DNA of 64,000 nt from Diadema setosum. Taxonomy: Eukaryota > Echinodermata > Echinoidea > Diadematoida > Diadematidae. Of the stretch, positions 25,401 to 36,779 are shown one piece after another. Each line of letters opens with the position of its first letter. The first letter of the stretch is position 1. The notes below the pieces were generated by a model. It saw only the letters and a list, made by a program, of their open reading frames with translations, did no database searches and was not told the origin of the DNA. The position numbers and the translations under genes are program-made. Where the stretch lies: assembly GCA_033980235.1 (NCBI GenBank), contig CM067079.1, positions 26,802,658 through 26,866,657 on the forward strand, read 5' to 3'.

Positions 25401-28400
25401 TCAAACTTTCTAACCAATTGTAAAGTCAGTGCAGGAGCAAAGTTTCTCTAATCTAGATTATTATTAAGATCCTTGGAGAAGGGGAGAGTAAGTATTGTTC
25501 CCTATTGTACCTTTGACGCCCTGAAGCTGTGAGACAGCTAGACGAGACTTACCTAGCTCCAGCTCCTTTGAGAATCAAAACCCAGACTGTGTCTGCATAG
25601 AAGGAAATCTTCCTATACTGTCTTCATAATCAGTGCTTCCAATCCTCCCGTCCCCTCCCTTGTCTCCCCCACAGAGCTGATGAACTCAGAAGGTGACAGT
25701 TCTCGCACGGAGCAGCTTCTTCAGCTCCTCATCAACTTCACCGATTTCATCCAGGTGAGCCCAGAACCATCTCAGGAAGTTTTACAAACTTGTCCTGAGA
25801 TATGACCACCCTGTGCGTGCTTAAGCACATAGTTGTAATTTCCCAAGCTACCTCGTTTTCCTAGTTATGTTCCTCAGCCTCTTCCCCTCACGAGAAGATT
25901 TTAATGAGACTGACCTCTGCTCATTTGAGCATGTGGTTGCAATTGATATAACTTATTTGTTAAAGCAATTAATATAACTGATTTGTTAAAACATGGAAAA
26001 CTTTACATTTCTGTGACTTTCCTATTTGAATGGGGAATGATACCCAAATGTAAATTCGGATCGAGTGACTACCAGCTATATTAGCAGAAAACATCAGTGA
26101 TGTTTGAGAAAAATCCATCCAAAATTTATGAATTCTTGACGCTTAGAGTGCCGCCATCGCTGGATGAGAAGACTACTACAGCTCATGACATTACTGCAGG
26201 AGAATGATATAAAGAAAATATAAGGAGAATTCAACATATTTTCATTTTTCTAGCACACTGAAAAAGCACCTGACTTACTTTTCAGAAAGCAGGAGGAATA
26301 ATATTACCTTAAAGGACAAGTCCACCTTCATATACATAAGGATTGAGAGAATGCAGCAATATTAGTAGAACACATCAGTGAAAGTTTGAAGAAAATCGGA
26401 CAATCCGTTCAAAACTTATGAATTTTTGAAGTATCTGCGCAGTCACCTCTGGATAAGAAGACTACTACAGTGTATGACGTCACACGCGTACAACGATATA
26501 AGGAAAATAAAAAGAGAATTTCACAAAACTTTTCTTTCTGAATAAAGTGCAAAATTCTTCGACCTGTCACTGACGTATGTTAAGGATAATATCATTCCCC
26601 CTGCCTTCTGAAAGAGAGAAGTCGAGTGTTCTTTTGTTATGCGAGAAAAATGGAAATATGTTGAATTTTCTTCATTCTTTCTTTATAACGTTGTACACAT
26701 GTGACATCACAATCTATAGTAGACTTTTAATCCAGCCGTGACTGAGCAGAAATTTCAAAAATTCATAACTTTTGACTGGATTGTCCGATTTTCCTCAAAC
26801 TCTCAGTGATGTGTTCTACTAATATTGCTGCATTCACTCAACCAGCATGTCTATGAAGGTGAACTTGTCCTTTAACATACAATTTTGTATGTCAGTAACA
26901 AGTTGAGGGAATGTGTACTTTTGATCAAGAATGACATTTTGCTGAGTTCTCTTTATATTTTCCATTTATCCTTGTCGTGCAGTGATGTCATGAACTATTC
27001 TCATTCAGCAAAAGCAGGACCAAAACTTTAGCAATTTGTAACTTTTAAAAAGATTGTCTGATTTTCCTCAAACTCTAGTGAAGTGTTATACTAACTTTAT
27101 TGCATTTACTCAATCCACATGTACAGTTTGGTATCATTCTCTGTGAAGTCCAGTTTTAAAGACACCCCTGCCCTCCTGATCATCTGGTTTTGCTCTATTC
27201 AATGTTCATTGTGCTCTGTTAATGACAGGACAGCTTGAATCTTACGTGCAAGTGCACTTTCAGTCATTATCGGCAAATCTGATACCTCAACTGATTATCC
27301 AGATGTTGTCATTCTTCTTTGATCTGATGAGTGAGGGGAAACATTGCTCACAAACGGCTATGCATCTGTTTTCCCCAGGAGAGTGTTCCAGTCTGCGAGC
27401 AGTTTCTGACCAAGTATCTCCTGACCTGGAATGGTTCCGACTACCGGCCGTACATCCTCAGACTGGTCAGCAGGTTTAGGATATACCCGTTCCAAGGTGA
27501 GAGCTTTGAGAATTAAAATAAACTCATCTTCATCTTAAAACCAGAACAGTGTTACGCCAGTAAACTGTCTAAAGTTCAGCCTATATATGCCCATGCATCT
27601 AGCTATAACTTGCTAAACTTTTTCAATCGGTAAATCCTCAAGTTTGGTCTAATTTGTAAGATAGACTGTCCAATCAGGCATACCAATGCCTTGATCCAGA
27701 TGGGAAGTCCATAGTGACACAATTGGGATTAGATGGATTGAGAAATCTCTATTCATTATTCAAATTAAGGATTCTTGCATCAAACTGTTTTGTTTTGTTT
27801 TTTTTGCAACTGATTTAGATATTGCCCTTCATCAACATAAATAAATACTGATTATTCAATGTTTGAGTAAGAACTATGATAAAAATCAGCGACATACATA
27901 CTCGGATAGGACACTATTCATTAATAGTTTGTCCTACATCTTTGCCAATTAGTGTATAAAGCACCATGCAGGTTAGAGGTATCTTATGGATTTTCGTCAA
28001 AATCCTACTTTGGAGAAATTTGTATTATTTTAGTGACATTTCACTCACAACAAAGTAAGGATGTGTTTCATAAATGATGTCACAGTGACTAAGACAAAGT
28101 TTAGCTCGTGTCTGGTAAATGCCAAGTTCAGCAATTTAACTGCTTTCAGAAGATCCCAACTTTTTGTTTGAGTGTCAGTATGAGAATATATGAGAATAAT
28201 TTGAGCATTCCGAATAGCAGTATTAGATAGTTATGCTAATCTTTCCGTCATGATCTTAAGTGCATCTCTGTGCATTGTTTACATTCAAAATTATGTGGAC
28301 AACTTGATATGCTCATTGATGCTCTCTGCACCAGCAAAGTCTGAATATAACCTCCAACACGCTCCACTTTGCAGTCCTGAACGACTTGGTCCTGGAACCG

Positions 28401-31400
28401 CTGCGGACCCTGTTCTTCTGCTCTTCGCCCTACTTCAAGTGCCAGCTCCTGCATGCTCTGACGGAGCTCCTGCACAACTATGCCACCCTGGAGATCCCCC
28501 GCTACAGGGAGGTGGCACTCAGGCAGCGAGAACAGGAGGAGGAGGCAGTGCTACGAGGGGAGAAGGAAATAGAGGGCGGCAGCTCTGGATCCAGGTAAGG
28601 GGGGGTGGCATAGGGAGATGGAGAAATTCAAACTTGTTTGTGACGGTTCCATGACATTTGCTCCTGCAACAATTCTCGGCGCACGCTGCGCACGCTGAAG
28701 AGCCCTGTCACAGATGCACTGTGGGATTCCTCGATGCCATTGTTTGCTTCCAGTTGTTTCGCGTGAGTCGCAGTTCCCATACGATTCAACGGAGTTATTT
28801 GTCTATTTTTACATTGTTACTCCTTTTTTCTTGGCTATAATTCAGCTTTAAAAGAGTTTGAAGTTTCTAAATTTTACTGATTTGCGGTCACTAGAGTCAT
28901 GGTTCACTGCTGCGAGGCTTCAATGTGCTGGTCACATGAAGGAAAGTGAAGAAATTGTCAACAAAAAATACCCCTGGATAAAGACAGAACAAGACCTGAG
29001 AGCATATGCAGCCAAAACCGGGGCAAGTTTGTCCCCTGAGCCATCCCATAATGCATCTAAAACTGCTCTGCGCACTACACATAGGTATTGCCAATACTGA
29101 AAATTGCTCCCATGAAAAATCTTCACACTAAGCCAAACATAGGTTCTACCCGCAAACATAACCCTAACCCTAATCCTAATCCTCACATCAAACTAAACCT
29201 GAAACCCTATCACAACCCTAACCCTAACCTGAAGTCCTTGGAGAAAATAAGACCAAACCAACTGTTGCAGGAGTAAATGTCTTGTCACCCTTTGTGACAA
29301 AATAAGATTGGAAAATAAGCTTTTACAAAGGGAGGAAGGTTGTTATGATTCAAGGCAGTAAAACAGAGCAGTAGTTATCTAATTTTTTTTTTTTTTAATC
29401 AACATTAGAGAAAGAGTGATAAGAATTAACCTATTTCTCTTTGAATGAATGGACTGCTCTTGCAAAGGTTCACTGAATACCAGACCAGAAAACTTGGTAG
29501 TGACATCTCAATTGTCATAATCCTGTTGGCCCAATGAAAAGTTGCTGGTAGTTTGTCCTATGTCCTCAAAGCACTTAGTCTTTGAAGAGAGACATTATCA
29601 GTGAGTTGTTATGATATCTATCTATAAAAGAATTTGTTAAAAACATAATTTCTGTTTGTTCCAAAAACAAGAAAATCATCCAAGAGTCAACATTTTTGTG
29701 ATGTTCCCCTTGCTTCTTCTCCATCTTGCAATTTTTTAAAACAGTGTGCAAATGTTTTCCACCCGCGTGGACTACTTTGACCCCCTGGAGACAATGGAGA
29801 AGCTGGTAGATCTGGTTGAAGGCATGTGCTCTGTGGCGCTGCAGATGGATCACAACCACCCCCTCATCATGCACCACACCCTGGCCTTCTACGAAGTGGT
29901 GAGTGTCTGCTCAGCGGTCCTGCCCCCTTTAACTGTACTCAAACTGAGTGTGGAGGAGACAATATCGCCCTCTGTACTGCTTTGCGACTACTTGGTACTC
30001 CCCAATAACCACATATACCATAAACACTCATGTATACGACGCACTCCTTGCATTAAAAAAAAAAAATAGCTTGAGTTAGGGGTGCGGCTTATACATGAAT
30101 GCAAGCAAATTGCTGCTCATAGGTGCTGTGCGTAACATGAGCAAACCCGTTGCAGTAAGCCAGTGCAGTGTTTGTATTGATTATTGTGTGTGGGTGTATG
30201 ATGGTCAGTAGGAAATGTCTCAGAAATGTGAACGGTAATGATTTGAAATTTCTTTTACAGAGATACAATTCAGGAAAATACATGATGAGATATCTATTTG
30301 CTGTCATTGAAATCAGTACCTGTTTTGATGTTTAGCTTAGAGTGTGTGCAACACGTATTGTTGCAAAAGTCTTACATTTGTATCAAACTTGTATTTTGTT
30401 TACTCTAAGTTTCTTCCTACAGCAATCGGAATTAGCCAACCCTTTGACTTTCTTGTAGCGTGGTTCCCCTTTAGATTTTCTAGCTCCACTAATGACGCTC
30501 CATTCTATGTGTCTGTGCGTTCTAGGTGTCCTCCCTGTACACTCGATACAGCCAGCCCTACCTAGTGGTTCCCTCTAAGTCCCTGGCCTACAGGGCTGTA
30601 TTTGGCTTGGATCCGGTGGCCTGCTCCAGACTCTGCCAGATACTTTGCAAGTGAGAAAAATTATCCACCGTCCTCCTTAAAGAGATGGTATAGTGTTGGT
30701 TGAGATGTGGATTCAGCTTTTAACTTTTGGGGAGATACCTAGAAACCACTTTATTACATGGTAAGGAGTATAATTCTAAGAGGAATGCAGTTTATTTGAC
30801 AAAAATCGATTTTGAAATGGCTGAGATATTTTGAAAATGGTAAGGAGTATAATTCTAAGAGGAATGCAAAGTTTATTTGACAAAAATTGATTTTGAAATG
30901 GCTGAGATATTTTGAAAATGGTAAGGAGTATAATTCTAAGAGGAATGCAAAGTTTATTTGACAAAAATCGATTTTTAAATGGCTGAGATATTTTGAAAAA
31001 CAAAGTGAAACAAAGCGAAAAGGTGGTTCCTACTTTTTATAAGAATAGCTTTGTTTTGGATATATCAGCCGTTTCAAAACCAATTTTCACCAAGTAAACT
31101 TTGAATTCCTCGTAGTGCCATATGCTCTTTTATATTTCAAAACAGGTTTCTCATTATCTCACAAAAAAAAGTTGGAAACCTGAAGTCCCATCTCAACCAA
31201 AACTATACCATCACTTCAATATTCCCTTTGTGTGTTCTCAATCTTCTGTCTGTTTCCACCTCCTCCCCTTCCTCCCCTTCCTCTTCCTTTCTTCTCTTCT
31301 TCCTTTTTCTCTTCTCCTGCCTATTCCATTCTCTTCCTCCTCTTCTTTTCTCTTCCTCTGATGCTTTCTTTCTTTCTTTCTCTCCTTCCTCCTCCTCCTC

Positions 31401-33854
31401 CTCTCTCCTCTTTTGTTCGTCCTCAACATCCTTTCTCTCACCCTCCTTTCTCTTCCTCCTTGCTCTGCCCCTTCCTTCTTTTGTGTTGTCCTTTTTCTTC
31501 CCTCATCCTCCTTTCTCTCTCTTTTTCTTCCTTCTCCTTTATACGTCCTTTATTTCCTATCTTTCCTACCCATTTCTATTCCTCCTTTCTGTTCTTCCTT
31601 CTCCCCATCATCCTTTCTTCTCTTCATCCTTTATCCATCTCCTCCTCCCTCCATTTCCTCCTTTCTCTTCCACCTTTTCCTTTCCCTTTGTTCTTTTCTT
31701 CCTCCTCGTCCTCCTTTTTTTCCTCCCTTGTCTTTCTCTTCCTCCTCCACCTCTTCCCCACTTCTATTGATGGATGACAAAGTTGATTCCGAAAAGTTGT
31801 TTATTTCTGAATTTTATTCTTTTGTGTTTTTATTCGCTCATTGTTTTTACAAAAGAACTAGTTAATCCATAACTGATAACTGATAGCTCATTTCAAAACA
31901 GAGAAGACTTATTCTCTTTAGAAAAGATTTACTCTCATTAGGTATTATCTAGCAGTCAAAAAGCTCAATACTCTGGCTTTTTGTCTGTTTGCTTATATTT
32001 TTTGAAGTATTGCATTGTAAAGTCTTTCATTAGTAAACAACAAAGCGACTGCATGGTTAAAGTCTAACCAGCTAGCCTTTTTCTGTTCTGTGTTCTCACT
32101 TTTACCCTGTCTTAAAACTTTTCTTTCCAATGTAAAATCTGCAGCTATAAGCGTGAATTCACCACACTGAAAGCAGGTGCTGACAAGCATCATCAGTGGG
32201 TAAGTGCATTACTTCATTAGTTCTGTTATGTAAACCATGAGCCTGGGCTGATGTATATAGCTGTCTCGATGCGGTGAAAATTATACGTTTTGAATATTAT
32301 TATGTTACTTTGTGTATAAAATTCCTTTTTATGTCGTTTCCCCAAGTTTATGAAAGCTCAACCTAATCTTGATTACAGTCATCTTCATTCCTATCATAGA
32401 TATTTTGAAGTTATACTCTGTACTTTCCCATTGGAAAGATAGCTTAAAAGAAGTCTATAAACTACAGATGTAGCAACAAAAGCCAGACCACTATAAAACC
32501 AGAAATTTTGGCGTGCATTTTATTTTCGCCTAACCAAGATTTGTGAAATTAAAATGCTCATTAAAGTGTTGGTTTTACAATGACAATAACTATAATCCTG
32601 TTATCCTCTTCACCAGGACAAATTCAAGAAGAAGATTGTGCCTTTCAACAGCATCATCCTCACCCTCTGCAACTGTCTGTGGCGGAGCAAAGCTTTCCAC
32701 CCCAGCAACGACCACGGCGTTGCCTTGGCGACTGCAGAGGAGATGGGCGTAGCCCGCCCCCAGGAGATGTTCTCTATGCAGGGGAGTCTGGCGACTGTCG
32801 GCTTCTGCAAGAAATTCTTTGAGGAGGTGTGCACTTTTGAGAAGTTTGTGTGCTGTAAGCACTGTAATGTGTAAAATAATGCTAGCAATAACGGCATTGT
32901 TCAATCAGCATGAAACATGTGCATACCTATACACATACGATGTACACTTACATGTGGATCCATTGAGTACTCATACACTGTGTAGATGTGTACCATGATA
33001 TCACATGTATGTGATGCACACAAAATGTCGGATAATCTGTCTATAGCAGCCACCTTTCTACAAAGACCACACTTTTCATCTCCCTTGGTTGGCTGCTATA
33101 GACAGGTTTGACTGCAGTGAGAGGATAACGGCACCCAACCACAATAATGCTTTTTTCTGAGAGTTGATGGTATCATTTTGAATGAGATGGGGGACAGCTT
33201 TGCAAGCTAATTAGAAACCACTTATGAAATATTAAAGAGCATACAATTCAAAGAGGAATTCATCGTTTATTTGATGAAAATTGGTTTTGAAATGGCTGAG
33301 ATATTCCAAAACAGAGTAAAACAAAGTGGTTCTATATAAAGGCGTGTCCCACCTTTTATTAGGACATCTTTGTTTGTTGTTGTTTTTTCAGACATTTCAA
33401 AACCAATTTTCATCAAATATACAGTTGTATGTTGAATTCCTCTTAGACTTACATGCTCTTTCACATTTCATAAGAGGTTTCTCATTATCTCACAGAAAAA
33501 GTTGGAAACCTGAAACCCCATCTCATCCAAAACTAAACCATCCCTAAATTTCAGCAGACATTTTTGTGCACTTAAGAAAGTGCCACAAATGATTCAACCA
33601 ATGAGGTAGTTACGGGAGTCTTTGTTTTGTTTTGTTTTGTTTTTGTCAAACAGACGCAGCCAGCCAACAAGCAGGTGGAGCCCCGTATGATCAAGAGCGC
33701 CCACAAGACCGTATACATGGAATTCCTGCGGCGGGAGAGGATGGCGGGTCTGGTTGACTTCCTGGAGACATTCATCCGCCGGAGCAGCAGCGCCAGCACC
33801 AGCACCACTGTCGACAGGTCCGAGCCCTCCATCGCTTCACAGGAGGTGGCGTGA
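13444..33854 (+). CDS. CENPI: Centromere protein I (CENP-I / Mis6 family)
   Basis: Sixteen coding exons: 13444-13549, 14518-14655, 15703-15821, 16614-16721, 18056-18151, 19581-19811, 24366-24512, 25111-25231, 25675-25754, 27379-27496, 28375-28594, 29745-29898, 30526-30650, 32145-32199, 32617-32826 and 33654-33854. All junctions are in phase and encode 742 residues, close to the ~756 of the human protein. The family match rests on conserved stretches such as CPHACHLLYLLTRREDV, VRRLLGVQRKVGTQPHI, LLSVYKVFAPHLVSLSL, LELPSQAAAVL, FWLSQKLQ and SSPYFKCQLLHAL. CENP-I is an alpha-helical HEAT-like subunit of the inner-kinetochore CCAN (with CENP-H/K/M) needed for kinetochore assembly. An in-frame TAG lies just upstream of the ATG, fixing the start. 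An acidic, Glu/Arg-rich insert (REQEEEAVLRGEKE) follows the CQLLHAL region. The stop TGA overlaps a splice-donor-like GTGAGT. Confidence 0.95.
15840..15995 (+). repeat. Dispersed repeat copy 1 (aaactagcgcgaaaat type)
   Basis: Shares cagaaactagcgcgaaaatg, cacaaatatttttgc and tgttccagta with 19262-19450. It is non-coding and lies in a CENPI intron. Confidence 0.6.
17069..17152. repeat. 84-bp perfect palindrome without a loop
   Basis: The arm attagtggaaaattgagcaa... pairs base for base with its complement about the centre at 17110/17111 (atcggga/tcccgat), with no spacer. It lies in a CENPI intron. It could be a tiny hairpin element or an inverted duplication. Confidence 0.9.
17711..17892 (-). 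mobile_element. tRNA-derived SINE, minus orientation
   Basis: Read on the minus strand, the head has an A box tggtctagtgg (17868-17878) and a B box ggttcgaatcc (17818-17828), as in a tRNA-type pol III promoter. It is followed by a body containing ctactactaaaacactga-like sequence and a tail ending caatcagttgcaaa. The same body occurs at 27806-27905 and twice at 40847-41148, so it is a dispersed SINE rather than a tRNA gene. Confidence 0.85.
18411..19190. mobile_element. piggyBac-like MITE, copy 1
   Basis: The element is bounded by TTAA on both sides (18411-18414, 19187-19190). It has inverted ends CCCTATTCTAACTGGG and CCCAGTTAGAATAGGG. A second inner inverted repeat, ggggtcaaattgacccc, lies near both ends. 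TTAA targets and CCC termini are diagnostic of the piggyBac superfamily. The 772-bp interior has no transposase. It is nearly identical to 36780-37557. Confidence 0.93.
19262..19450 (+). repeat. Dispersed repeat copy 2 (aaactagcgcaaaaat type)
   Basis: Homologous to 15840-15995 (gagaaactagcgcaaaaat, cacaaatatttttgcatgc, tgttccagta). Non-coding. Confidence 0.6.
19838..20045. repeat. gggcaattaccccc repeat with telomere-like (CCCTAA) tract
   Basis: The segment holds ctagggcaattaccccctgg, a degenerate cctaatcctaaccctaaacc tract at about 19886-19978, and then ggggataattgcccttt in inverted arrangement. A related pair of features occurs at 29088-29235. The tract is interstitial and degenerate, not a chromosome end. 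Confidence 0.7.
20763..21832 (+). mobile_element. Dispersed element with GTCC microsatellite and ggtcaaaggtcaa runs
   Basis: Starts atgcctccgcaacgaagtgg, runs into (GTCC)n with interspersed GTAC units at 20805-20901, and then has repeated modules (atatctcgcaaatggttcaa, ggtcaaaggtcaa). It ends ggcggaggcatatcagtcgc and tatatctagt. The first and last ggcggaggcat-type motifs are partly complementary. The ending CTAGT preceded by a gtcgccgtagcgat hairpin resembles a Helitron 3' end, but this is only a suggestion. No enzyme is encoded. Confidence 0.75.
22173..22318. mobile_element. Small inverted-repeat element (~146 bp)
   Basis: The left end is aactgcagaataccccgcca; the right end in reverse is aactgcagaatatctcgcca. 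Inner parts also pair (cgagatttct / agaaaatctcg). Confidence 0.6.
23907..24296. mobile_element. PIF/Harbinger-like MITE
   Basis: The termini are gggcacgttcgagcgctc and, in reverse, gggtgtgttcgagcgctc. The trinucleotide TTA flanks both sides (23904-23906, 24297-24299), as expected for Harbinger-type insertion. The 390-bp interior contains accgtaccgtacc repeats and no transposase. It lies in a CENPI intron. Confidence 0.8.
26030..27160. mobile_element. Older TTAA palindromic MITE, split by a younger copy
   Basis: The left part (about 26030-26308) and right part (26876-27160) align with the two halves of the element at 26309-26875 but are far more diverged. They read continuously through the TTAA where the younger copy is inserted. 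Confidence 0.75.
26309..26875. mobile_element. TTAA-bounded palindromic MITE, younger copy
   Basis: Ends ttaaaggacaagtccacctt and, in reverse, ttaaaggacaagttcacctt, with long subterminal complementarity. A sister copy is at 52990-53555. No coding capacity. It lies in a CENPI intron inside an older copy of the same family. Confidence 0.9.
27806..27905 (-). mobile_element. SINE 3' fragment, minus orientation
   Basis: Contains gcaactgatttagatattgc, catcaacataaataaatac and agaactatgataaaaatc, matching the tail and body of the SINE at 17711-17892. The tRNA head is missing. Confidence 0.65.
29088..29235 (+). repeat. Telomere-like CCCTAA-rich interstitial tract
   Basis: Degenerate aaccctaaccctaatcctaa and aaccctaaccctaacctg follow a gccaatactgaaaattgctc segment related to the 19838-20045 repeat. 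Confidence 0.65.
30677..31215. mobile_element. Palindromic element (gatggtatagt family) with internal triplication
   Basis: The left end ttaaagagatggtatagtgt and right end (reverse) gatggtatagttttggttga are complementary. The interior is inverted as well (gaaatggctgagatat / gatatatcagccgtttc). At 30758-30996 an ~80-bp unit is repeated three times. Related copies lie at 33160-33545 and 38385-38735. Confidence 0.8.
31238..31765 (+). repeat. Polypyrimidine (C/T) tract of ~530 bp
   Basis: Almost purely C and T with rare interruptions, rich in ttcctcctc, in a CENPI intron between exons 30526-30650 and 32145-32199. Long serine/proline/leucine open frames across it are compositional. Confidence 0.9.
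33030..33120. mobile_element. Degraded pogo-like MITE fragment
   Basis: The paired ends ctgtctatagcagcca and ggctgctatagacag, and the terminus acaggtttgactg, resemble the intact copy at 36381-36557. Confidence 0.55.
33160..33545. mobile_element. Palindromic element (gatggtatagt family), second copy
   Basis: Shares agaaaccactta, gaaatggctgagatat, and the right end ggaaacctgaaaccccatct with 30677-31215. Its left end is degraded. It lies in the last CENPI intron. Confidence 0.7.
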
Positions 33855-36095
33855 GTCCGCTCCGATTAGGAAGTTAGCGGGAATTCTCTTCGAAGCGTAT
33901 ATGGTACAGAACTTGCAGACAGTGTACACCTTTTTCGCCGACATTACATTTGTCAACTGGCAATGAGTCTCAATACTTGTCAAAGTATGAAGTTGTCTCC
34001 AAACGTTCAAGATCATCAACTCTGTGTGCCAGGATGTAACACGCTATGTGCCACGTTATTCTGAGAACGCATCACATGAGTTGCTCTAGAAAACATTCTG
34101 TTTTTAGAAACCATGAAACGTTTTATAGAAGCCTTTGTGCTGGGACAAATTGTGGGGAAGAGTGGTTGAAATGACAGATTTTTAATTAGGAAAAAACTGA
34201 AATTTCTAAATTTTCAACCATATCACTTATTCGACAGTTTTTATCAACTCTATTGTGGAGTAACATAGTGATGGGTGACATATTATACCTTCAATATCTT
34301 TGACAAGGAGTAAGAGTCTAGTCTGTTGCAATTAAGTGTTTAAATGTGGAAGCCGACAAATCTAGCAATGTTGCATTCACTGCTACATTTGATATGAAAT
34401 GTCATAGTCAAGTAGAAGTCCTGAGTGCTGGATATTTTATAATTTGATATTGAGGTAAATCAGTTTTCTTGTTTGATTGCAAACAAGACTACTGTATACG
34501 CCATATATTTTGCGAGTCTAAAATTTTGTGAAACAGGAACTCCCGACAATTTGGCGAGTGGTTAAATTCACGATCGTGGAGTCCTGCACTGGAACGGAGA
34601 AGTGAACACGCGTACGTTACATTCACATAAGGATCGGAGTCAATATATTCATGTGTCTTTAATTTCGCAAATAGCACCTAACTCGCGAAATTCAGGAAAA
34701 TGAAAACCTCCCTAAATATTTGACGTATACAGTATACGTTCCTGACCGTGCAGAGAATATCGTCTTAATTTTGATAGAATTCTGTATGTATGAAGTTTCC
34801 ATGAGATGTACGCCATGGATTATGACATTCTTTGTGTAAGTCATATATTAGTAAATCCCTGATGCAGTTAATGAGTGAATCTGTACAATAATCTGAAATA
34901 TCAATTGACATTTCATATTTGGGACCATCTTCCAAGGACTTCCTATGTAGGAAACTTTTGTGGAGTACAATTATTTACAGACCAGCTAAGAAATTTGAAA
35001 AGACAGCCTGATAATCATAATTTTGTACCTCAGCAAATATCTATGTTCGCTCTTGACTCTGTGAGCTTCATAAATTGAAACAGAACAGTAGTATCATTAC
35101 AAATTGACCTTTGAATTTAAGTTTGGGAAGAATACTGATTATGGATAGAAAAATAGAACATTTGCTACTAGTGTTGCTTTGTTTGTGTTTGTGTTTGTGT
35201 TGTTGTTTTTTTGTTCTTCTTGTTCTTGTTCTTGTTTGTTTTTGCTGAATGTAAAAATACTAGTCTGTGGGGATTTTTGATGTTCAAACTTTACTTGTCG
35301 ACACATTGTATGACGTTCATTTCTACCTTTTTCATAAAGGAAAAGCTAACTTTTGCATCCCCCCCCCACATTATCTATTTGGGGAGAGATTTCACAGAAT
35401 CATTAAGTGCGTGTTTAATGCCTTTTCATGACCAGAGGTGGTACAAGAGGTCAGTGAATATGCAAGCCACACAAATGATCCAGGTGGAAAATCACCTTCT
35501 ACCATATGATGGAAAAACCAAACAAATATAACCGAAAAAGTGCAAAGTACATACAAAGGCACTGTATTTGTTGTCAAATTAAAGATTTGATGTGATTTTC
35601 TTTGCAGAATATTCCTTTTAACCCAAGTATTTATGTATAATTAATTCGCTTGTAAGAAATTATATGAAGTATGCTATGAATGATATATTTTATTGTACTG
35701 GACGGTGTATTTTGTAGTGACTGTTTAACTTATTATGACTTTTTTTTAAAAAGAACTAAATGTTCTGTTTTGTAAAAAGATAAAAACAAATTCTCTGTAC
35801 AGTTTTTATATTTAAGTACTGCTCTCTTTTTTTTTACATGGAATTTTTAAATGTCTCACCAGTCTTGAATTTTGTTTTGCTTTTATACTTCATTGAGGAT
35901 ACTGAACTCATTGCACGTAGGAACCAGATCGTCCATGCACTGAGCTTATGGCAATCACCTTACCTCGGCATTCAACTTCTTAAATGGCTTTGAGACTTCC
36001 TTTATCTTATCTCTAAAGATGATGAACATCCACTCACGCAAAGCAGTGGTGCCTTATGCGTTCTGCTTGAACTTTGCATCAAGAGTTTGGTTTGG
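33855..36095. other. 3' flank of CENPI, no gene recognised
   Basis: AT-rich sequence expected to include the CENPI 3' untranslated region. Short open frames lack splice context and protein-like composition. A possible attaaa polyadenylation signal lies near 35579, but the transcript end cannot be fixed. Confidence 0.5.
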
Positions 36096-36380
36096 CTTAG
36101 TAGTGGACTCCCGTTATAACAAATTCCTCGGGACAGGCAATTTTCTTTCATTATATCAAAATCTCATTATAAACAATAAAAAACACAGAGCGGATAATAT
36201 TGTGGCCTGAATTTTTACTTCGTGGTAACCGGAAGTTCATTATAGTCGTGTTTGTTACAACAGGAGTGCACCGTATCTCTTTGTAGCAGGTTGTAAATCC
36301 CTTTCCTGCTTTATTGCAGGCCGTGAAGATGCAGATGTTTTGAATAAACTGGCATTTAAACAAAGAAAGAATATAAGATA

Positions 36381-36557
36381 CAGTCAAACCTGTCTTAGCG
36401 ACCACCTGTCTATAGGGGCCACCTGCCGTATATGCCCACTAAAAACAATTTCCTCTAGAGAAAAAGCATGTTAGAGAACTTGTCTATAATGACCACCTGT
36501 CTATAATGGCCTCTTTTTTCGTCTCCCTTGGGTGACCACTGTAGACAACTTCGACTG
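36381..36557. mobile_element. pogo/Tc1-mariner-like MITE
   Basis: Starts cagtcaaacctgtct and ends agacaacttcgactg, with TA on both sides (36379-36380, 36558-36559). The interior repeats gaccacctgtctata. The ends and TA target fit pogo-type elements. The 177-bp element has no coding capacity. Confidence 0.8.
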
Positions 36558-36779
36558 TAGTTTGAGTTGCACAATTGCGTACGGAATGACATGAACCAGC
36601 AGTCTTGGGATGAGAACAGTAATGAACATTTTTCTCCAAACTTGACCCAGCTTTGCAAGTTGACTGAATGTAAAAAATGTCAACAAACTGACACTTCTCA
36701 TTTATCTCTCGCTTGGTGATCTGTAAGATTGGCAGCTTTGCTTATACCTTCTTGAAACTTATCTCAACTGGTGCATGTC

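Noticed and set aside
31228..31865. Overlapping 150-180 residue Ser/Pro/Leu-rich open frames
   Set aside because: The polypyrimidine tract has no stop codons by composition. They sit inside a CENPI intron and lack splice or start support.
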